Shown: positions 9,185 through 17,763 of the stretch, in pieces
How the letters are laid out: each line of letters starts with the position of its first letter
Numbering within the stretch: position 1 is the stretch's first letter
NCBI GenBank assembly: GCA_943371005.1
Contig: CALRTB020000002.1
Span: 124,001-188,000 of the forward strand
Reading direction: 5' to 3'
DNA: 64,000 nucleotides
Source of the DNA: MRBY01 sp943371005
Lineage (GTDB): Bacteria; Cyanobacteriota; Cyanobacteriia; Cyanobacteriales; MRBY01
Made by a program: the position numbers and the translations under genes
The notes under the pieces: generated by a model
The model's input: the letters and a program-made list of their open reading frames with translations, nothing else
Databases searched by the model: none
What the model was told of the DNA's origin: nothing

Positions 9185-9997
9185 TTACTGGAGATTGAGG
9201 AAATTATCTAGGTCTTGGAGAACTTTCGGCGGAAAGCGACGAATATTTTCTAACCACTCTAAATCCCGGTAACGCTCATCTAAACCCGCTGCTGCCACCC
9301 AGTTACTTTCAGCCTCGCCGAATTGGTGGTTCCCCCAGAGCATCGCTGTCAGGGCCACCCGCGCATCGGCAAACATGGGGTATTTACGCACCAGGGCTTT
9401 CATTCGCTTGATCGCTTGGTTCTCTTCGCCAACTTGATACAGGGCGAGGGCATAGCTTTCGGCGGCCCAGGCAAAGCGGGGATCAAGTTCCGTTGCTTTT
9501 TGGTAGTCCTGCCTAGCCTGTTCCCAATTGTCCAAACTGCCGTAGGCATTGCCGCGATTGTGGTAGGCGATCGCCTCTTGGGGATCGAGTTCAATGGCTT
9601 TGTCATAATCGGCGATCGCTTCGGTAAACCGCTGTTGTTGTTCGAGGATCGCACCGCGATTAAAGTAAGGTTCGACTTGGTCGGGGGCAAGGCGGATCGC
9701 TTCATTGAGATCTTCTAGGGCCGCATCAAACTGATTTAAACCCGCCCTAGTATTGCCCCGATTGCTCCAGAGAGCCGGATTTTGGGGAAATGCTTCAATT
9801 AAATCAGACCAAATTTTTTCGGCGGTAAACAGATCGCCTTTTTTCGCCGCCTGGATCGCGGTTTGAGTGAGGCGCACCGCGGAGCGGATCTCTGCGAGAT
9901 CGCCTTCAGAGATTTGGGCATTGGTGAGGGCAACACTGGGCCAACAGAGGCTCACCCACAGCAGCAGACTACACAGAAGACTCAAAATGGGGCGCAT
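9185..9997 (-). CDS. Secreted tetratricopeptide-repeat protein
   Basis: A 270-residue protein that starts with a signal peptide (hydrophobic LLCSLLLWVSLCWPSVA, with probable cleavage after ALT or VAL). It then carries four or five tandem TPRs between about residues 55 and 200, seen in ALWSNRGNTRAGLNQFDAAL, PYFNRGAILEQQQRFTEAI and AYHNRGNAYGSLDNWEQA. TPRs bind partner proteins, and no enzyme domain is visible. Placement in the periplasm or thylakoid lumen is inferred from the signal peptide. Similar lumenal or plastid TPR proteins are common in phototrophs. It is convergent with recQ, with an 11-base gap. Confidence 0.85.
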   Translation of the reverse strand: MRPILSLLCSLLLWVSLCWPSVALTNAQISEGDLAEIRSAVRLTQTAIQAAKKGDLFTAEKIWSDLIEAFPQNPALWSNRGNTRAGLNQFDAALEDLNEAIRLAPDQVEPYFNRGAILEQQQRFTEAIADYDKAIELDPQEAIAYHNRGNAYGSLDNWEQARQDYQKATELDPRFAWAAESYALALYQVGEENQAIKRMKALVRKYPMFADARVALTAMLWGNHQFGEAESNWVAAAGLDERYRDLEWLENIRRFPPKVLQDLDNFLNLQ

Positions 9998-10053
9998 AGA
10001 ATAAACAGCTTGATGACTTAGATGAAAAAGGCTATGGGTACTATAACGCGTCT

Positions 10054-11616
10054 CTACCAGGTGACTTTTCCGGCGAGGTCGGCGGCCTTTTTTTCGCCAA
10101 TGCCCGATACCCGTTGTAGATCCATCAGACCAGAATAAGGGCGGCCCTCAATAATCCCTTGGGCGAGGCTGGGGCCAATGCCAGGGAGGGTTTCAAGTTC
10201 AGCGGCACTAGCGGTATTGAGGTTTACGGGGCCATCGGTGGCGGCAACGGTACAGTCAGCGGGAATTGGTTTTTGTTTGCTGGCGATAAAGGGCGGAATT
10301 CCCAGGTAAGCCGTGGTATAGAACTGCTCGAATTCGGCTTGAAATTGTTGGGCGATCGCCTCGTTCTGGATAATTAACAGGGTCTCGTCGTTCTGGTTAT
10401 TCGCGGACGCTGACCAATTATGGGAGCCAGTAATGACGGTTTTGCCATCGATGACGGCGAATTTGTGGTGAAATTTATCCCCCTTGGGTAATTTCGGCGT
10501 ACCGACGGTTTGGATGGGGCTGGCCCAGGGCCGATTAAAGGGGTCACATTTTTCCTTGAGATTAACTCCCAGCAGATCCAGCCCATCGCTGTATTCTCGA
10601 AAGGCAAAACTCGGATCGATCAACGCCCGAATTGCAGTGCCTTCTTGGTCTTCTTTTTCTAAAATATTGGCGATTTTTTGCTCGGAAAAAACAAATAGGG
10701 CCAGGCTAATCGATTCTTGGGCTTGGGCGAGGGTGCTGCCAATGAGACCATTGCTCGTATTTTCCCAGGGCTGGGAACTGGAGAAAGGTGAAAACTGAAC
10801 CGTGATGCGACTATTGCCCACCGTAAAGGTTTGGGGCGGTTCTTGCAGTTTCTGAACCCCAAACTTGCGTCCTGTCCACATCTCCTCAAATTCTGCTGTA
10901 AAAACCTGGGCGATCGCCGCATCTTGGATCCGCATTAGGTGGTTCACATTGCCCCTGGTTTCCGGGTTGGCGAAATCCCCGTGGATGCCGCTCAATGTCC
11001 AGTTTGCCGAGCCGGTGATCACCGTTTCCCCATCGACCACCATAAATTTGTGGTGCATTAGGCCGCTACCCTTGGAACCGTCGGCGGTATCGTCCAAAAT
11101 TGGGATCTCCGCCCTTTCTAAAATGGCGATCGCATCATATTTCGCAGTTTCTGTCGCATCTAAAAAGCCATCTTGGTTTTCATCGGCGAGGGCGACAAAT
11201 TCTTGATATTTTCCCTGATCCCGTTCATCAAGTTCTAAAATTTCTGCTGAATCAGGCTCAGCCCAGGGTTGCCGGTAATTATTTTCGACGATCACGCGAA
11301 TTTTGATCCCCGCAGCGGCTTGGGCAGCAAGGGCTTCGGCTACCAGGGGCAAATTCAATTCCTGGATCGCAACATTGATGGTGCTTTGGGCGCTGTTAAT
11401 GCCCTCGATCAAAATTTCTTCGAGGTTATCCCCTGGGCGTTTCAGTTGGCGGTAGGGTTCGGTGTAACCCACGCGCCGACCTTGACGCTGGTTGAAATAC
11501 ACCTGAATGGATTCATCCTGGGGCGATCGCCCCCTTTCTCCCTGGCAACCCAGCAGACCAACAGCCAAAAGACCCCAGAGGGCAAAAAACGGGCGGCGAA
11601 CGAGGGGATTAGCCAT
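10054..11616 (-). CDS. Lipoprotein with two phospholipase-D/nuclease motifs, an EF-hand and C-terminal HhH repeats
   Basis: A 520-residue lipoprotein with lipobox LLGC (Cys24). Two HKD catalytic motifs are visible: HHKFMVVDG followed by GSANW (about residues 188-206) and HHKFAVIDG followed by GSHNW in the second half. Both keep His, Lys, Asp and the GSxN element. A perfect EF-hand loop, DENQDGFLDATE, sits at residues 145-156 before the first motif. The C-terminus (about 460-520) is a ComEA-like double helix-hairpin-helix starting VNLNTASAAELETLPGIGP. The PLD fold hydrolyses phosphodiesters in lipid or nucleic acid. The HhH suggests DNA as substrate and the EF-hand suggests calcium dependence. 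An outer-facing nuclease role is inference. It appears monocistronic. Confidence 0.85.
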   Translation of the reverse strand: MANPLVRRPFFALWGLLAVGLLGCQGERGRSPQDESIQVYFNQRQGRRVGYTEPYRQLKRPGDNLEEILIEGINSAQSTINVAIQELNLPLVAEALAAQAAAGIKIRVIVENNYRQPWAEPDSAEILELDERDQGKYQEFVALADENQDGFLDATETAKYDAIAILERAEIPILDDTADGSKGSGLMHHKFMVVDGETVITGSANWTLSGIHGDFANPETRGNVNHLMRIQDAAIAQVFTAEFEEMWTGRKFGVQKLQEPPQTFTVGNSRITVQFSPFSSSQPWENTSNGLIGSTLAQAQESISLALFVFSEQKIANILEKEDQEGTAIRALIDPSFAFREYSDGLDLLGVNLKEKCDPFNRPWASPIQTVGTPKLPKGDKFHHKFAVIDGKTVITGSHNWSASANNQNDETLLIIQNEAIAQQFQAEFEQFYTTAYLGIPPFIASKQKPIPADCTVAATDGPVNLNTASAAELETLPGIGPSLAQGIIEGRPYSGLMDLQRVSGIGEKKAADLAGKVTW

Positions 11617-11649
11617 CGAAACTTTAAGAGTGCAACAACCCCCTTATAC

Positions 11650-12444
11650 CTAATAATCGTAAGGATTTCTGGGGGTGGGAATCGGCTCGACGGCACTGGC
11701 CTGGATCACCAACTGGCGCTGGGGCAAACCATTATTATTTTCGTCTTCTGTGTTGAGTTGGAGATCCTCAGTGATCATTTCCCCCGTCACTTCTACCCAA
11801 GAGTCCGGGGCAAATTCTTGGCGATCGCCTTCGAGTTTTACGGGCAATCCTACTGGATAGGCATCCACCGCACAACAGGTCAGTACAAACCGCGACACCA
11901 TCATATAGTTGTCCGGTAATTGGGGCAGATGGGTCACAAATCCGTTTACTTTCACCGGATCCCCTGTATAAGCATCGGGTTCTGGATAAACATTCAACGT
12001 CCGAATCCAATCTAATAACGTCCGCTCCTCTGGGGACGTGCCGACCCGAAAACTTTCCGGTTGACTCCGGGTGAGGGGCAATTCTTCCGTTAAACCCCGT
12101 TGAATCGCTGTTTGGCTCGACAAAATGGTGGGAGGAATCAAAAATCCGGCGATCGCCACCAAAATTAATAGGGCACTCCCCACATTCTGGGGCAAGAGCG
12201 TAATATGTTGCACCGACTCGCCGCCACTGACTTGGGGACGCACCTGTTGCAGCAATTTCACTAACCCAAGCAGGAGAAGAATGATGCCCGCCGCCACACA
12301 TAAACCAAAATAATTGGGGTGGATCAACAGCGCCAACTGACCCATAATCGCGTACTTGAGCAACAAAGCCCCCCACAACAACAGGGCCGTAATATCAAAC
12401 CAAGGGGCCAAACCAGCCGCTTTCGGAGCAGAAAAATTAACCAT
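11650..12444 (-). CDS. TIGR03943-family membrane protein (YcgQ-like)
   Basis: A 264-residue protein resembling the TIGR03943/DUF1980 family, which usually pairs with a DUF318 permease. The first half is hydrophobic with about three segments (near LLLWGALLLKYAIMGQLALLI, YFGLCVAAGIILLLLGLVKL and ALLILVAIAGFLIPPTIL). The second half is a soluble beta-rich domain containing VKVNGFVTHLPQLPDNYMMV and FVLTCCAVDAYPVGL, with the paired cysteines typical of the family. The function is unknown; metal or nucleobase handling has been suggested for relatives. The usual permease partner is not adjacent here. The gene ends 33 bases before the PLD lipoprotein gene and could share its promoter. Confidence 0.75.
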   Translation of the reverse strand: MVNFSAPKAAGLAPWFDITALLLWGALLLKYAIMGQLALLIHPNYFGLCVAAGIILLLLGLVKLLQQVRPQVSGGESVQHITLLPQNVGSALLILVAIAGFLIPPTILSSQTAIQRGLTEELPLTRSQPESFRVGTSPEERTLLDWIRTLNVYPEPDAYTGDPVKVNGFVTHLPQLPDNYMMVSRFVLTCCAVDAYPVGLPVKLEGDRQEFAPDSWVEVTGEMITEDLQLNTEDENNNGLPQRQLVIQASAVEPIPTPRNPYDY

Positions 12445-12476
12445 TGCCTTCCTGGAAAAAACACCTCAAACAACTA

Positions 12477-12977
12477 TCACTCGTTTCTATTAAAGCCACC
12501 CTGAAACAAACGAGTTGCCTCTTCATCCACCGCCAATTCTAGATCCTCTGCCAACATTGCGGGATCAATGAGCGTAATGTCAAAGGGATCTTCTTCCCCT
12601 GGCTGAGTGCGCTTTGAAGAACGCGGCGATCGCTTTTCATAACGACCCAAAATTTGGGGGCCAAACGTCACGATATCTCCATCTTGGAGTGTCACCGCAT
12701 TCACTTTGTTCCCATTGACCAAAATGCCATTCGCACTTGCTGTCTGGAGACCATCCCCATCAACAATGCGATAGTAAACATGATCATCCGTCAGATGCCG
12801 CACCAAGGTCGCATGGAGCCGAGAGACAAACTGGGATTGGAGATGAATCGCGCAGCTACTACGACGCCCAATCGAATAGCGGGCATCCGTCAAAATATAT
12901 TCCCGTTGTCCAGTGTCATCTTGAACGAGGAAAACATGTTGAGGTTGATTCATTGTGACTGTAGGAGCAACGGCCAT
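12477..12977 (-). CDS. FHA-domain protein
   Basis: A 166-residue protein made mostly of one FHA domain (about residues 15-105). It has YSIGRRSSCAIHL, the SRLHATL serine-arginine-histidine core, and NGILVNG, which together form a phosphothreonine-binding site. The acidic C-terminal tail (EEDPFDITLIDPAMLAEDLELAVDEE) has no recognised domain and could recruit partners. No kinase gene is adjacent. The ATG at 12977 is preferred over an in-frame TTG at 12986, and an internal ATG at 12953 is also possible. It lies 32 bases upstream of the TIGR03943 gene on the same strand, so co-transcription is possible. Confidence 0.82.
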   Translation of the reverse strand: MAVAPTVTMNQPQHVFLVQDDTGQREYILTDARYSIGRRSSCAIHLQSQFVSRLHATLVRHLTDDHVYYRIVDGDGLQTASANGILVNGNKVNAVTLQDGDIVTFGPQILGRYEKRSPRSSKRTQPGEEDPFDITLIDPAMLAEDLELAVDEEATRLFQGGFNRNE

Positions 12978-13170
12978 GGATTCCAAATCAGTGCAGAATA
13001 AAAATTATAGCTAAACAAAGACAATCCTAAATCTCCACATTTTAAACATATCAGCTCAACATTCGAGCGCGATATCGGTCAAAAAGCCCAAGTCATCTCA
13101 GGCCCCTGGGACTGTCTGATCCTATCGAAGCACTACCTTTTTTGGGCCAACCCGTAACAAATTCAATCAC

Positions 13171-13207
13171 AAATAAAAAACCCATTACCTGCGACAGCGG
13201 GCATGGG
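13171..13207 (-). terminator. Intrinsic terminator after pstB
   Basis: Read on the minus strand, a CCCAT/ATGGG stem with further GCC/GGT pairing leads into TTTTTTATTT. It lies about 70 bases past the pstB stop codon. Confidence 0.7.
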
Positions 13208-13274
13208 CTATGGCTGAGACAAAAATTTAGTGTGGCGTTACGAGAAAAACAGATCCTAAAGTCACTCCCTCGAA

Positions 13275-14078
13275 TTAACCGAAACGGCCACTGACATATT
13301 CTTGGGTGGCCTGTTCCCGGGGGTTTTGGAAAATAACCTCTGTGCGATCGCATTCTCCCAGATAGCCCTGGCGGGTGCCATCGTCATTTGTTTTCACGTT
13401 GAAAAATGCTGTCATATCAGCGACCCGCGAAGCTTGTTGCATATTATGAGTCACGATAACAATTGTGTATTGTTCCTTAAGCTGGTGGATCAACTCTTCA
13501 ATTTTGAGGGTTGAAATCGGGTCTAAAGCAGAACAAGGTTCATCCATTAATACAACCTCTGGCTGAATGGCGATTGTTCGGGCAATGCAAAGGCGTTGCT
13601 GTTGTCCCCCAGAGAGAGCGAGACCACTTTGGCGCAGCTTATCTTTAACCTCGTCCCAGAGAGCGGCCTGGCGCAGCGAACGTTCTACCAGTTCGTCCAT
13701 GTCACCCTTATAGCCATTGATCCGCGCCCCATAGGCGATATTGTCATAGATCGATTTTGGGAAGGGGTTTGGCTTCTGGAAAACCATGCCGATGCGGCGA
13801 CGTACTTCCACTGGATCTACACCGGATCCATAGAGACTACTGCCATGGTAAGCAATATCACCATCTAAGCGAAAAGTGGGAATGAGATCATTGAGACGGT
13901 TGTAGCAACGCAACAGGGTACTTTTACCGCAACCAGAAGGGCCAATAAATGCTGTTACTTGATTTTTGGGAATGTTGAGGTAAACGCCTTTGATCGCCAG
14001 AAAGCTACCGTAATAGACACTGACATTTTCTGTCTGCAGAACGTAGTCTGTCGCGTTTGCATTGTCGAGATCAATCAT
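13275..14078 (-). CDS. pstB: Phosphate ABC transporter ATP-binding protein PstB
   Basis: PstB powers high-affinity phosphate import through PstC and PstA. This 267-residue ATPase has Walker A GPSGCGKSTLLRCYNRLND, the signature LSGGQQQRLCIARTIA, Walker B VVLMDEPCSALDP, and the PstB-type phrase VFQKPNPFPKSIYDNI. The C-terminal EQATQEYVSGRFG is also typical. No pstS, pstC or pstA lies next to it in the window, so it is a solitary copy and the rest of the system must be elsewhere. I saw no convincing tandem Pho box in the 344-base upstream spacer. It ends at a minus-strand terminator. Confidence 0.95.
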   Translation of the reverse strand: MIDLDNANATDYVLQTENVSVYYGSFLAIKGVYLNIPKNQVTAFIGPSGCGKSTLLRCYNRLNDLIPTFRLDGDIAYHGSSLYGSGVDPVEVRRRIGMVFQKPNPFPKSIYDNIAYGARINGYKGDMDELVERSLRQAALWDEVKDKLRQSGLALSGGQQQRLCIARTIAIQPEVVLMDEPCSALDPISTLKIEELIHQLKEQYTIVIVTHNMQQASRVADMTAFFNVKTNDDGTRQGYLGECDRTEVIFQNPREQATQEYVSGRFG

Positions 14079-14422
14079 TGGAAAAACAGCTTATCTAGGC
14101 CGGATGCAGGGAGTCAGGAAAATAATCAATAACTTGCCGAATGACTTGATTGGGCTAATGCTGAGGCTTGTTTAAATCTGAGAAGAGCTTAACGATGGAG
14201 AGGGTTTCCGCGTTTGCCAGCTTTATCAGTTTTGCCTAGACCATTAGAATACAAAACCTTCGGCTCCAGTATATTATCAGTCCTGCGACATCTTGACTTT
14301 AAGAACAGGTAAACCTTTTGACTGGCGCTAGATAGGGTCGTTCTTTGTCGGTTGTTGTTAGGTTGAACTAAAGCGAAAAGCTTGATCTTTCAAAGATTTC
14401 TGGTTGACAATTGGAGTCTTTT
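14079..14422. other. Spacer between the DUF389 gene and pstB
   Basis: No coding frame with a convincing start was found in this 344-base stretch. It should hold the pstB promoter on the minus strand. I looked for three spaced CTTAACCT-like Pho-box repeats and saw only isolated half-matches. Confidence 0.5.
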
Positions 14423-15523
14423 TTATTGGCGTGGTGGGGCCATGTCTAATTGGGGCAAATCTAAATCATTAGGATCAATGTCATCGGCTTTGACTTCTTG
14501 GATCGGACTGACTTGAAAAATAATTTTAAAAACTTGGCGATTACGCTTACGTAAGAATTCTTCAACGAGGAGGGCTTGTCTAGGGGTAATTTCTTTTTTC
14601 GCCTGGAGGTTGACATAGATAATCGGTGGAGAAGATGTCCAGTCAACCCGCACCCGAACATTCTCGACGTCTTGACCGACAGTAACGGTTTTGGTGGTGA
14701 GCTGACTGGTGATGGTTTGTTGCAGGCGGAGCTGTTGTACCAGTTGAATAAATCTTGCCCCCAGGGGTACCAACAAAATCAAGGTTAAAGCCATCGTCCA
14801 GCCGAGGGCGTGGTTGATCTCCGCATAACCGGCCAAAATATAGACCACCATACAAGCGAGGGTAATGCCAAGGAGGTTTGTTAGATAGAGCAAAAAAGCG
14901 CCACGGGAGTAGTTGAAGTAGCCTTGGGAAAAGGATAGGCCCACTACGCAGAGGGGAGGCATCAGAGCCACGGCGATCGCCGTTCCGGCGAGGGCATCAC
15001 TAATCCCCCGACGCACCTTCGCAAAGCCACTAATCCCGCCAGCGGCCACCGCAATACCAAGGTCGATTAAGTTCGGTTGGGTGCGGGCCGTCAGTTCTGA
15101 GCCAAAATCAGGGATGCCAATGATGACGCCGATCATCCAGGACAAACCAAGGGAAAGGGCTGTTGCTCCCGTAATCGAATACAGCGATCGCCAAAACAAT
15201 TTCAACTCTCCCTCTAGGGCCGCAAAGGCCAAGCCCCGCAACGGCAACATCAGGGGGGCTACCAGCATCGCCCCAATAATCACAGCAGTGCTATTACTAA
15301 TCAGCCCAAAGGTGGCGATAATGCAAGAGCTGACAGTCAACATCACAAAATTAAGACGCCAACTCGCCTCGATCAAAAGCTGCCGATATAAACGCCGCGT
15401 CTTTTTTCCCGTCACCGGGCGCGGAATAAACCACTGCACAAAATCGACCCAACCCAACCACCACTCCATCATCACCCCGTAGGCTTGGGGGTTACGGTAT
15501 ACTCGTCGTCGATACCACACCAT
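14423..15523 (-). CDS. DUF389 / TIGR00341-family membrane protein
   Basis: A 366-residue membrane protein of the DUF389 family. A soluble start is followed by about six hydrophobic segments, including LTVSSCIIATFGLISNS, AVIIGAMLVAPLMLPLRGLA, ATALSLGLSWMIGVIIGI and the conserved GTAIAVALMPPLCVVGLSFS. The cytosolic C-terminus (about 270-366) is polar. The biochemical role is unknown; a transporter or channel is plausible. The frame could start at a GTG at 15553, but the ATG at 15523 has an AGGAG about 11 bases upstream and is preferred. It is divergent from rpmF. Confidence 0.8.
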   Translation of the reverse strand: MVWYRRRVYRNPQAYGVMMEWWLGWVDFVQWFIPRPVTGKKTRRLYRQLLIEASWRLNFVMLTVSSCIIATFGLISNSTAVIIGAMLVAPLMLPLRGLAFAALEGELKLFWRSLYSITGATALSLGLSWMIGVIIGIPDFGSELTARTQPNLIDLGIAVAAGGISGFAKVRRGISDALAGTAIAVALMPPLCVVGLSFSQGYFNYSRGAFLLYLTNLLGITLACMVVYILAGYAEINHALGWTMALTLILLVPLGARFIQLVQQLRLQQTITSQLTTKTVTVGQDVENVRVRVDWTSSPPIIYVNLQAKKEITPRQALLVEEFLRKRNRQVFKIIFQVSPIQEVKADDIDPNDLDLPQLDMAPPRQ

Positions 15524-15698
15524 TGCTGTTAAGACTCCTAGACAGATAGACACACCAACGCGATTCCGATTGTAAGAGCTTGATTCCTCCCTGGTCGGAT
15601 TTGCATGGATTTCTTTACCGGCGCTAAACCTTGCCTGGGCTCAGCCCCTTGACTCAAGAGATTCTGACGGAGGGCTTACTTTTTGGGAAAGAAGATTT

Positions 15699-15704
15699 TA
15701 TAAT
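15699..15704 (+). promoter_or_regulatory. Putative -10 element of rpmF
   Basis: A perfect TATAAT lies 31 bases before the rpmF start codon. The upstream region has no good -35 match at 17 bases, so this rests on the -10 alone. Confidence 0.45.
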
Positions 15705-15735
15705 GGTAATTCTGTAAAAATCTGTAGTTAATCCC

Positions 15736-15903
15736 ATGGCAGTTCCAAAGAAGAAAACCTCAAAGGCAAAGCGTGACCAACGCCGCGCCCACTGGAAGCG
15801 TAAGGCAACCATCGAAGCCCAAAAGGCCCTTTCCCTTGGCAAGTCTGTACTCACCGGTCGTTCTAGCTTTGTTTATCCTTCCCCCGAAGACGACGAAGAG
15901 TAA
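15736..15903 (+). CDS. rpmF: 50S ribosomal protein L32
   Basis: A 55-residue ribosomal protein. It begins MAVPKKKTSKAKRDQRRAHW, the L32 signature, which is a basic start followed by alternating Arg and Lys. The acidic end SPEDDEE is common in cyanobacterial and plastid L32. The zinc-ligand cysteines found in some L32 proteins are absent. It is part of the large subunit near the peptidyl-transferase region. It stands alone, divergent from the DUF389 gene, and ends at a strong terminator. Confidence 0.95.
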   Translation: MAVPKKKTSKAKRDQRRAHWKRKATIEAQKALSLGKSVLTGRSSFVYPSPEDDEE

Positions 15904-15972
15904 ATTCAGTATTTTTCTGGCCCCAGTGCCCCCTAAATCTCTTATTAAAAATAAATATAGTTCTGATGCAGT

Positions 15973-15999
15973 AAGGTGGAAAATTTTCCGCCTTTTTTT
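15973..15999 (+). terminator. Intrinsic terminator after rpmF
   Basis: The inverted repeat AAGGTGGAAAA/TTTTCCGCCTT (one G-T pair) runs into seven T residues, about 70 bases after the rpmF stop codon. Confidence 0.8.
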
Positions 16000-16131
16000 G
16001 TGACGAATATCTCCCCCTACCCAAAATCGTCACCGCAGCATTGCCGCTAATTTCCCCTGCCAATCCCTAGAGAAATAAAGGTAGACTATGTAACAGTCAA
16101 AATTTAGCCTACCTTGCGAGCCTCACCGTTT

Positions 16132-17673
16132 ATGACCGCCAAAACTGCCATTTCTGCTCCCCAGTACGATGTGATTGTCATTGGTTCCGGTATCGGGGGC
16201 CTCGTTACGGCGACCCAATTGGCGGCCAAGGGAATTAAGGTACTCGTGCTAGAGCGCTACGTGATCCCCGGTGGTAGTGCGGGGTATTTTGAGCGGCAGG
16301 GCTATCGGTTTGATGTGGGCGCTTCGATGATTTTTGGCTTTGGCGATCGCGGCACCACCAATCTCCTCACCCGGGCCCTCGCCGCAGTGGATATGTCGAT
16401 TCCGACCATCCCAGATCCAGTCCAGATTCATTATCATCTGCCTAATGATCTAGAGGTCAAAGTACACCGTGACTACGAAGAATTTTTAACAGGGTTAACG
16501 ACGCGCTTTCCCCATGAAGCAAAGGGCATTCGTAAATTTTATGATGAGTGCTGGAAGGTGTTTAATTGCCTTAACAGCATCGAACTACTTTCCCTCGAAG
16601 AAATCCGCTATCTGTTGCGGGTCTTTATGCAAAAGCCCTTTGCTTGTCTAGGGTTGCTCAAATATTTACCCAAAAATGCAGGAGATCTTGCCCGTCAATA
16701 CATTAAAGACCCCGAACTGCTTAAGTTTATCGATATGGAATGTTACTGCTGGTCGGTGGTGCCGGCGGAGCTAACTCCCATGATTAATGCGGGTATGGTA
16801 TTTAGCGATCGCCATTATGGTGGCATCAACTATCCAGAAGGGGGGGTGGGCCAAATTGCCCTCAAACTGGTTGAAGGTTTAGAGCAACATGGCGGTGAAA
16901 TTCAATACGGCGCGAATGTCTACGAAATTATCACCGACCAAGGTCAGGCTGTCGGCGTACGCTTGGCTAATGGCACCGAGTATTTCGCGAAAAAGATTAT
17001 CTCCAATGCCACCCGTTGGGACACCTTCGAAAAACTCCTTCCCAGCGAAAATAAACCCTTTTTTGAAGAAAAGTGGACGGAGAAGTACCAAAAGTCCCCC
17101 AGCTTTCTCAGCGTTCACCTCGGTGTTAAAGCCGATGTGCTTCCCCCTGGGACGGAATGCCACCACATTTTGCTTGAAAATTGGGACAACATGGAGGCCG
17201 AGCAGGGTACTATTTTTGTCTCTATTCCAACGCTCCTCGATCCGAGCCTGGCCCCTGAGGGGTATCACATTATCCACACCTTTACCCCCAGTTGGCTGAG
17301 CGAATGGCAAGGCCTTTCTCCCCAGGAATATGAAGCCAAAAAAGAAGCCGCCGCCTGGCAACTCGTGGATCGCCTTGAAGCGATTTTTCCGGGTTTAGAT
17401 GCTGGGTTGGATTACATGGAGGTAGGGACACCACGCACCCACCGTAAATTCCTCGGACGAGTGGATGGCTCCTATGGGCCAATTCCCCAACGCAAGCTCC
17501 CGGGGTTACTGGGAATGTTTAATTTTGCAGGTTTTCCCCCTCGAGTTAATAAAACAGAAGTCCCTGGACTTTATTGTGTTGGTGATAGTACTTTCCCCGG
17601 ACAGGGTTTAAATGCCGTAGCTTTTTCTGGTTTCGCCTGTGCCCACAAGGTCGCGACAGATCTTGGCTTTTAA
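16132..17673 (+). CDS. crtH: Carotenoid isomerase CrtH (CRTISO)
   Basis: CrtH converts tetra-cis-lycopene to all-trans-lycopene, the last isomerisation before cyclisation. This 513-residue flavoprotein has the dinucleotide-binding start YDVIVIGSGIGGLVTATQL (residues 12-30), the substrate-domain phrase GYRFDVGASMIFGFGD, and the C-terminal FAD motif GLYCVGDSTFPGQGLNAVAF. The pattern is closer to CRTISO than to phytoene desaturase CrtI. The ATG at 16132 is chosen over a TTG six codons upstream. It is probably thylakoid- or plasma-membrane associated. It is monocistronic and convergent with the SpoIID gene. Confidence 0.9.
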   Translation: MTAKTAISAPQYDVIVIGSGIGGLVTATQLAAKGIKVLVLERYVIPGGSAGYFERQGYRFDVGASMIFGFGDRGTTNLLTRALAAVDMSIPTIPDPVQIHYHLPNDLEVKVHRDYEEFLTGLTTRFPHEAKGIRKFYDECWKVFNCLNSIELLSLEEIRYLLRVFMQKPFACLGLLKYLPKNAGDLARQYIKDPELLKFIDMECYCWSVVPAELTPMINAGMVFSDRHYGGINYPEGGVGQIALKLVEGLEQHGGEIQYGANVYEIITDQGQAVGVRLANGTEYFAKKIISNATRWDTFEKLLPSENKPFFEEKWTEKYQKSPSFLSVHLGVKADVLPPGTECHHILLENWDNMEAEQGTIFVSIPTLLDPSLAPEGYHIIHTFTPSWLSEWQGLSPQEYEAKKEAAAWQLVDRLEAIFPGLDAGLDYMEVGTPRTHRKFLGRVDGSYGPIPQRKLPGLLGMFNFAGFPPRVNKTEVPGLYCVGDSTFPGQGLNAVAFSGFACAHKVATDLGF

Positions 17674-17701
17674 ACGAAAGGCGATCGCCTCTGGGGAAGA
17701 C

Positions 17702-17726
17702 AAAAAAGAGGGGTGAAATTCCCCTC
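17702..17726 (-). terminator. Intrinsic terminator after the SpoIID-domain gene
   Basis: On the minus strand the stem GAGGGG/CCCCTC leads into six T residues. It lies about 40 bases past the stop codon of the SpoIID gene, in the spacer shared with crtH. Confidence 0.8.
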
Positions 17727-17763
17727 CTGCAATCTTGTATTTTCTTACGCCGAAAACTGACCG

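Noticed and set aside
13093..13353. 86-codon minus-strand frame overlapping the end of pstB
   Set aside because: Shadow frame across the pstB end and its terminator, with no family resemblance.
14079..14422. Possible Pho box before pstB
   Set aside because: Only single half-matches such as TTTAAAC; the tandem spaced repeats needed for a Pho box are absent.
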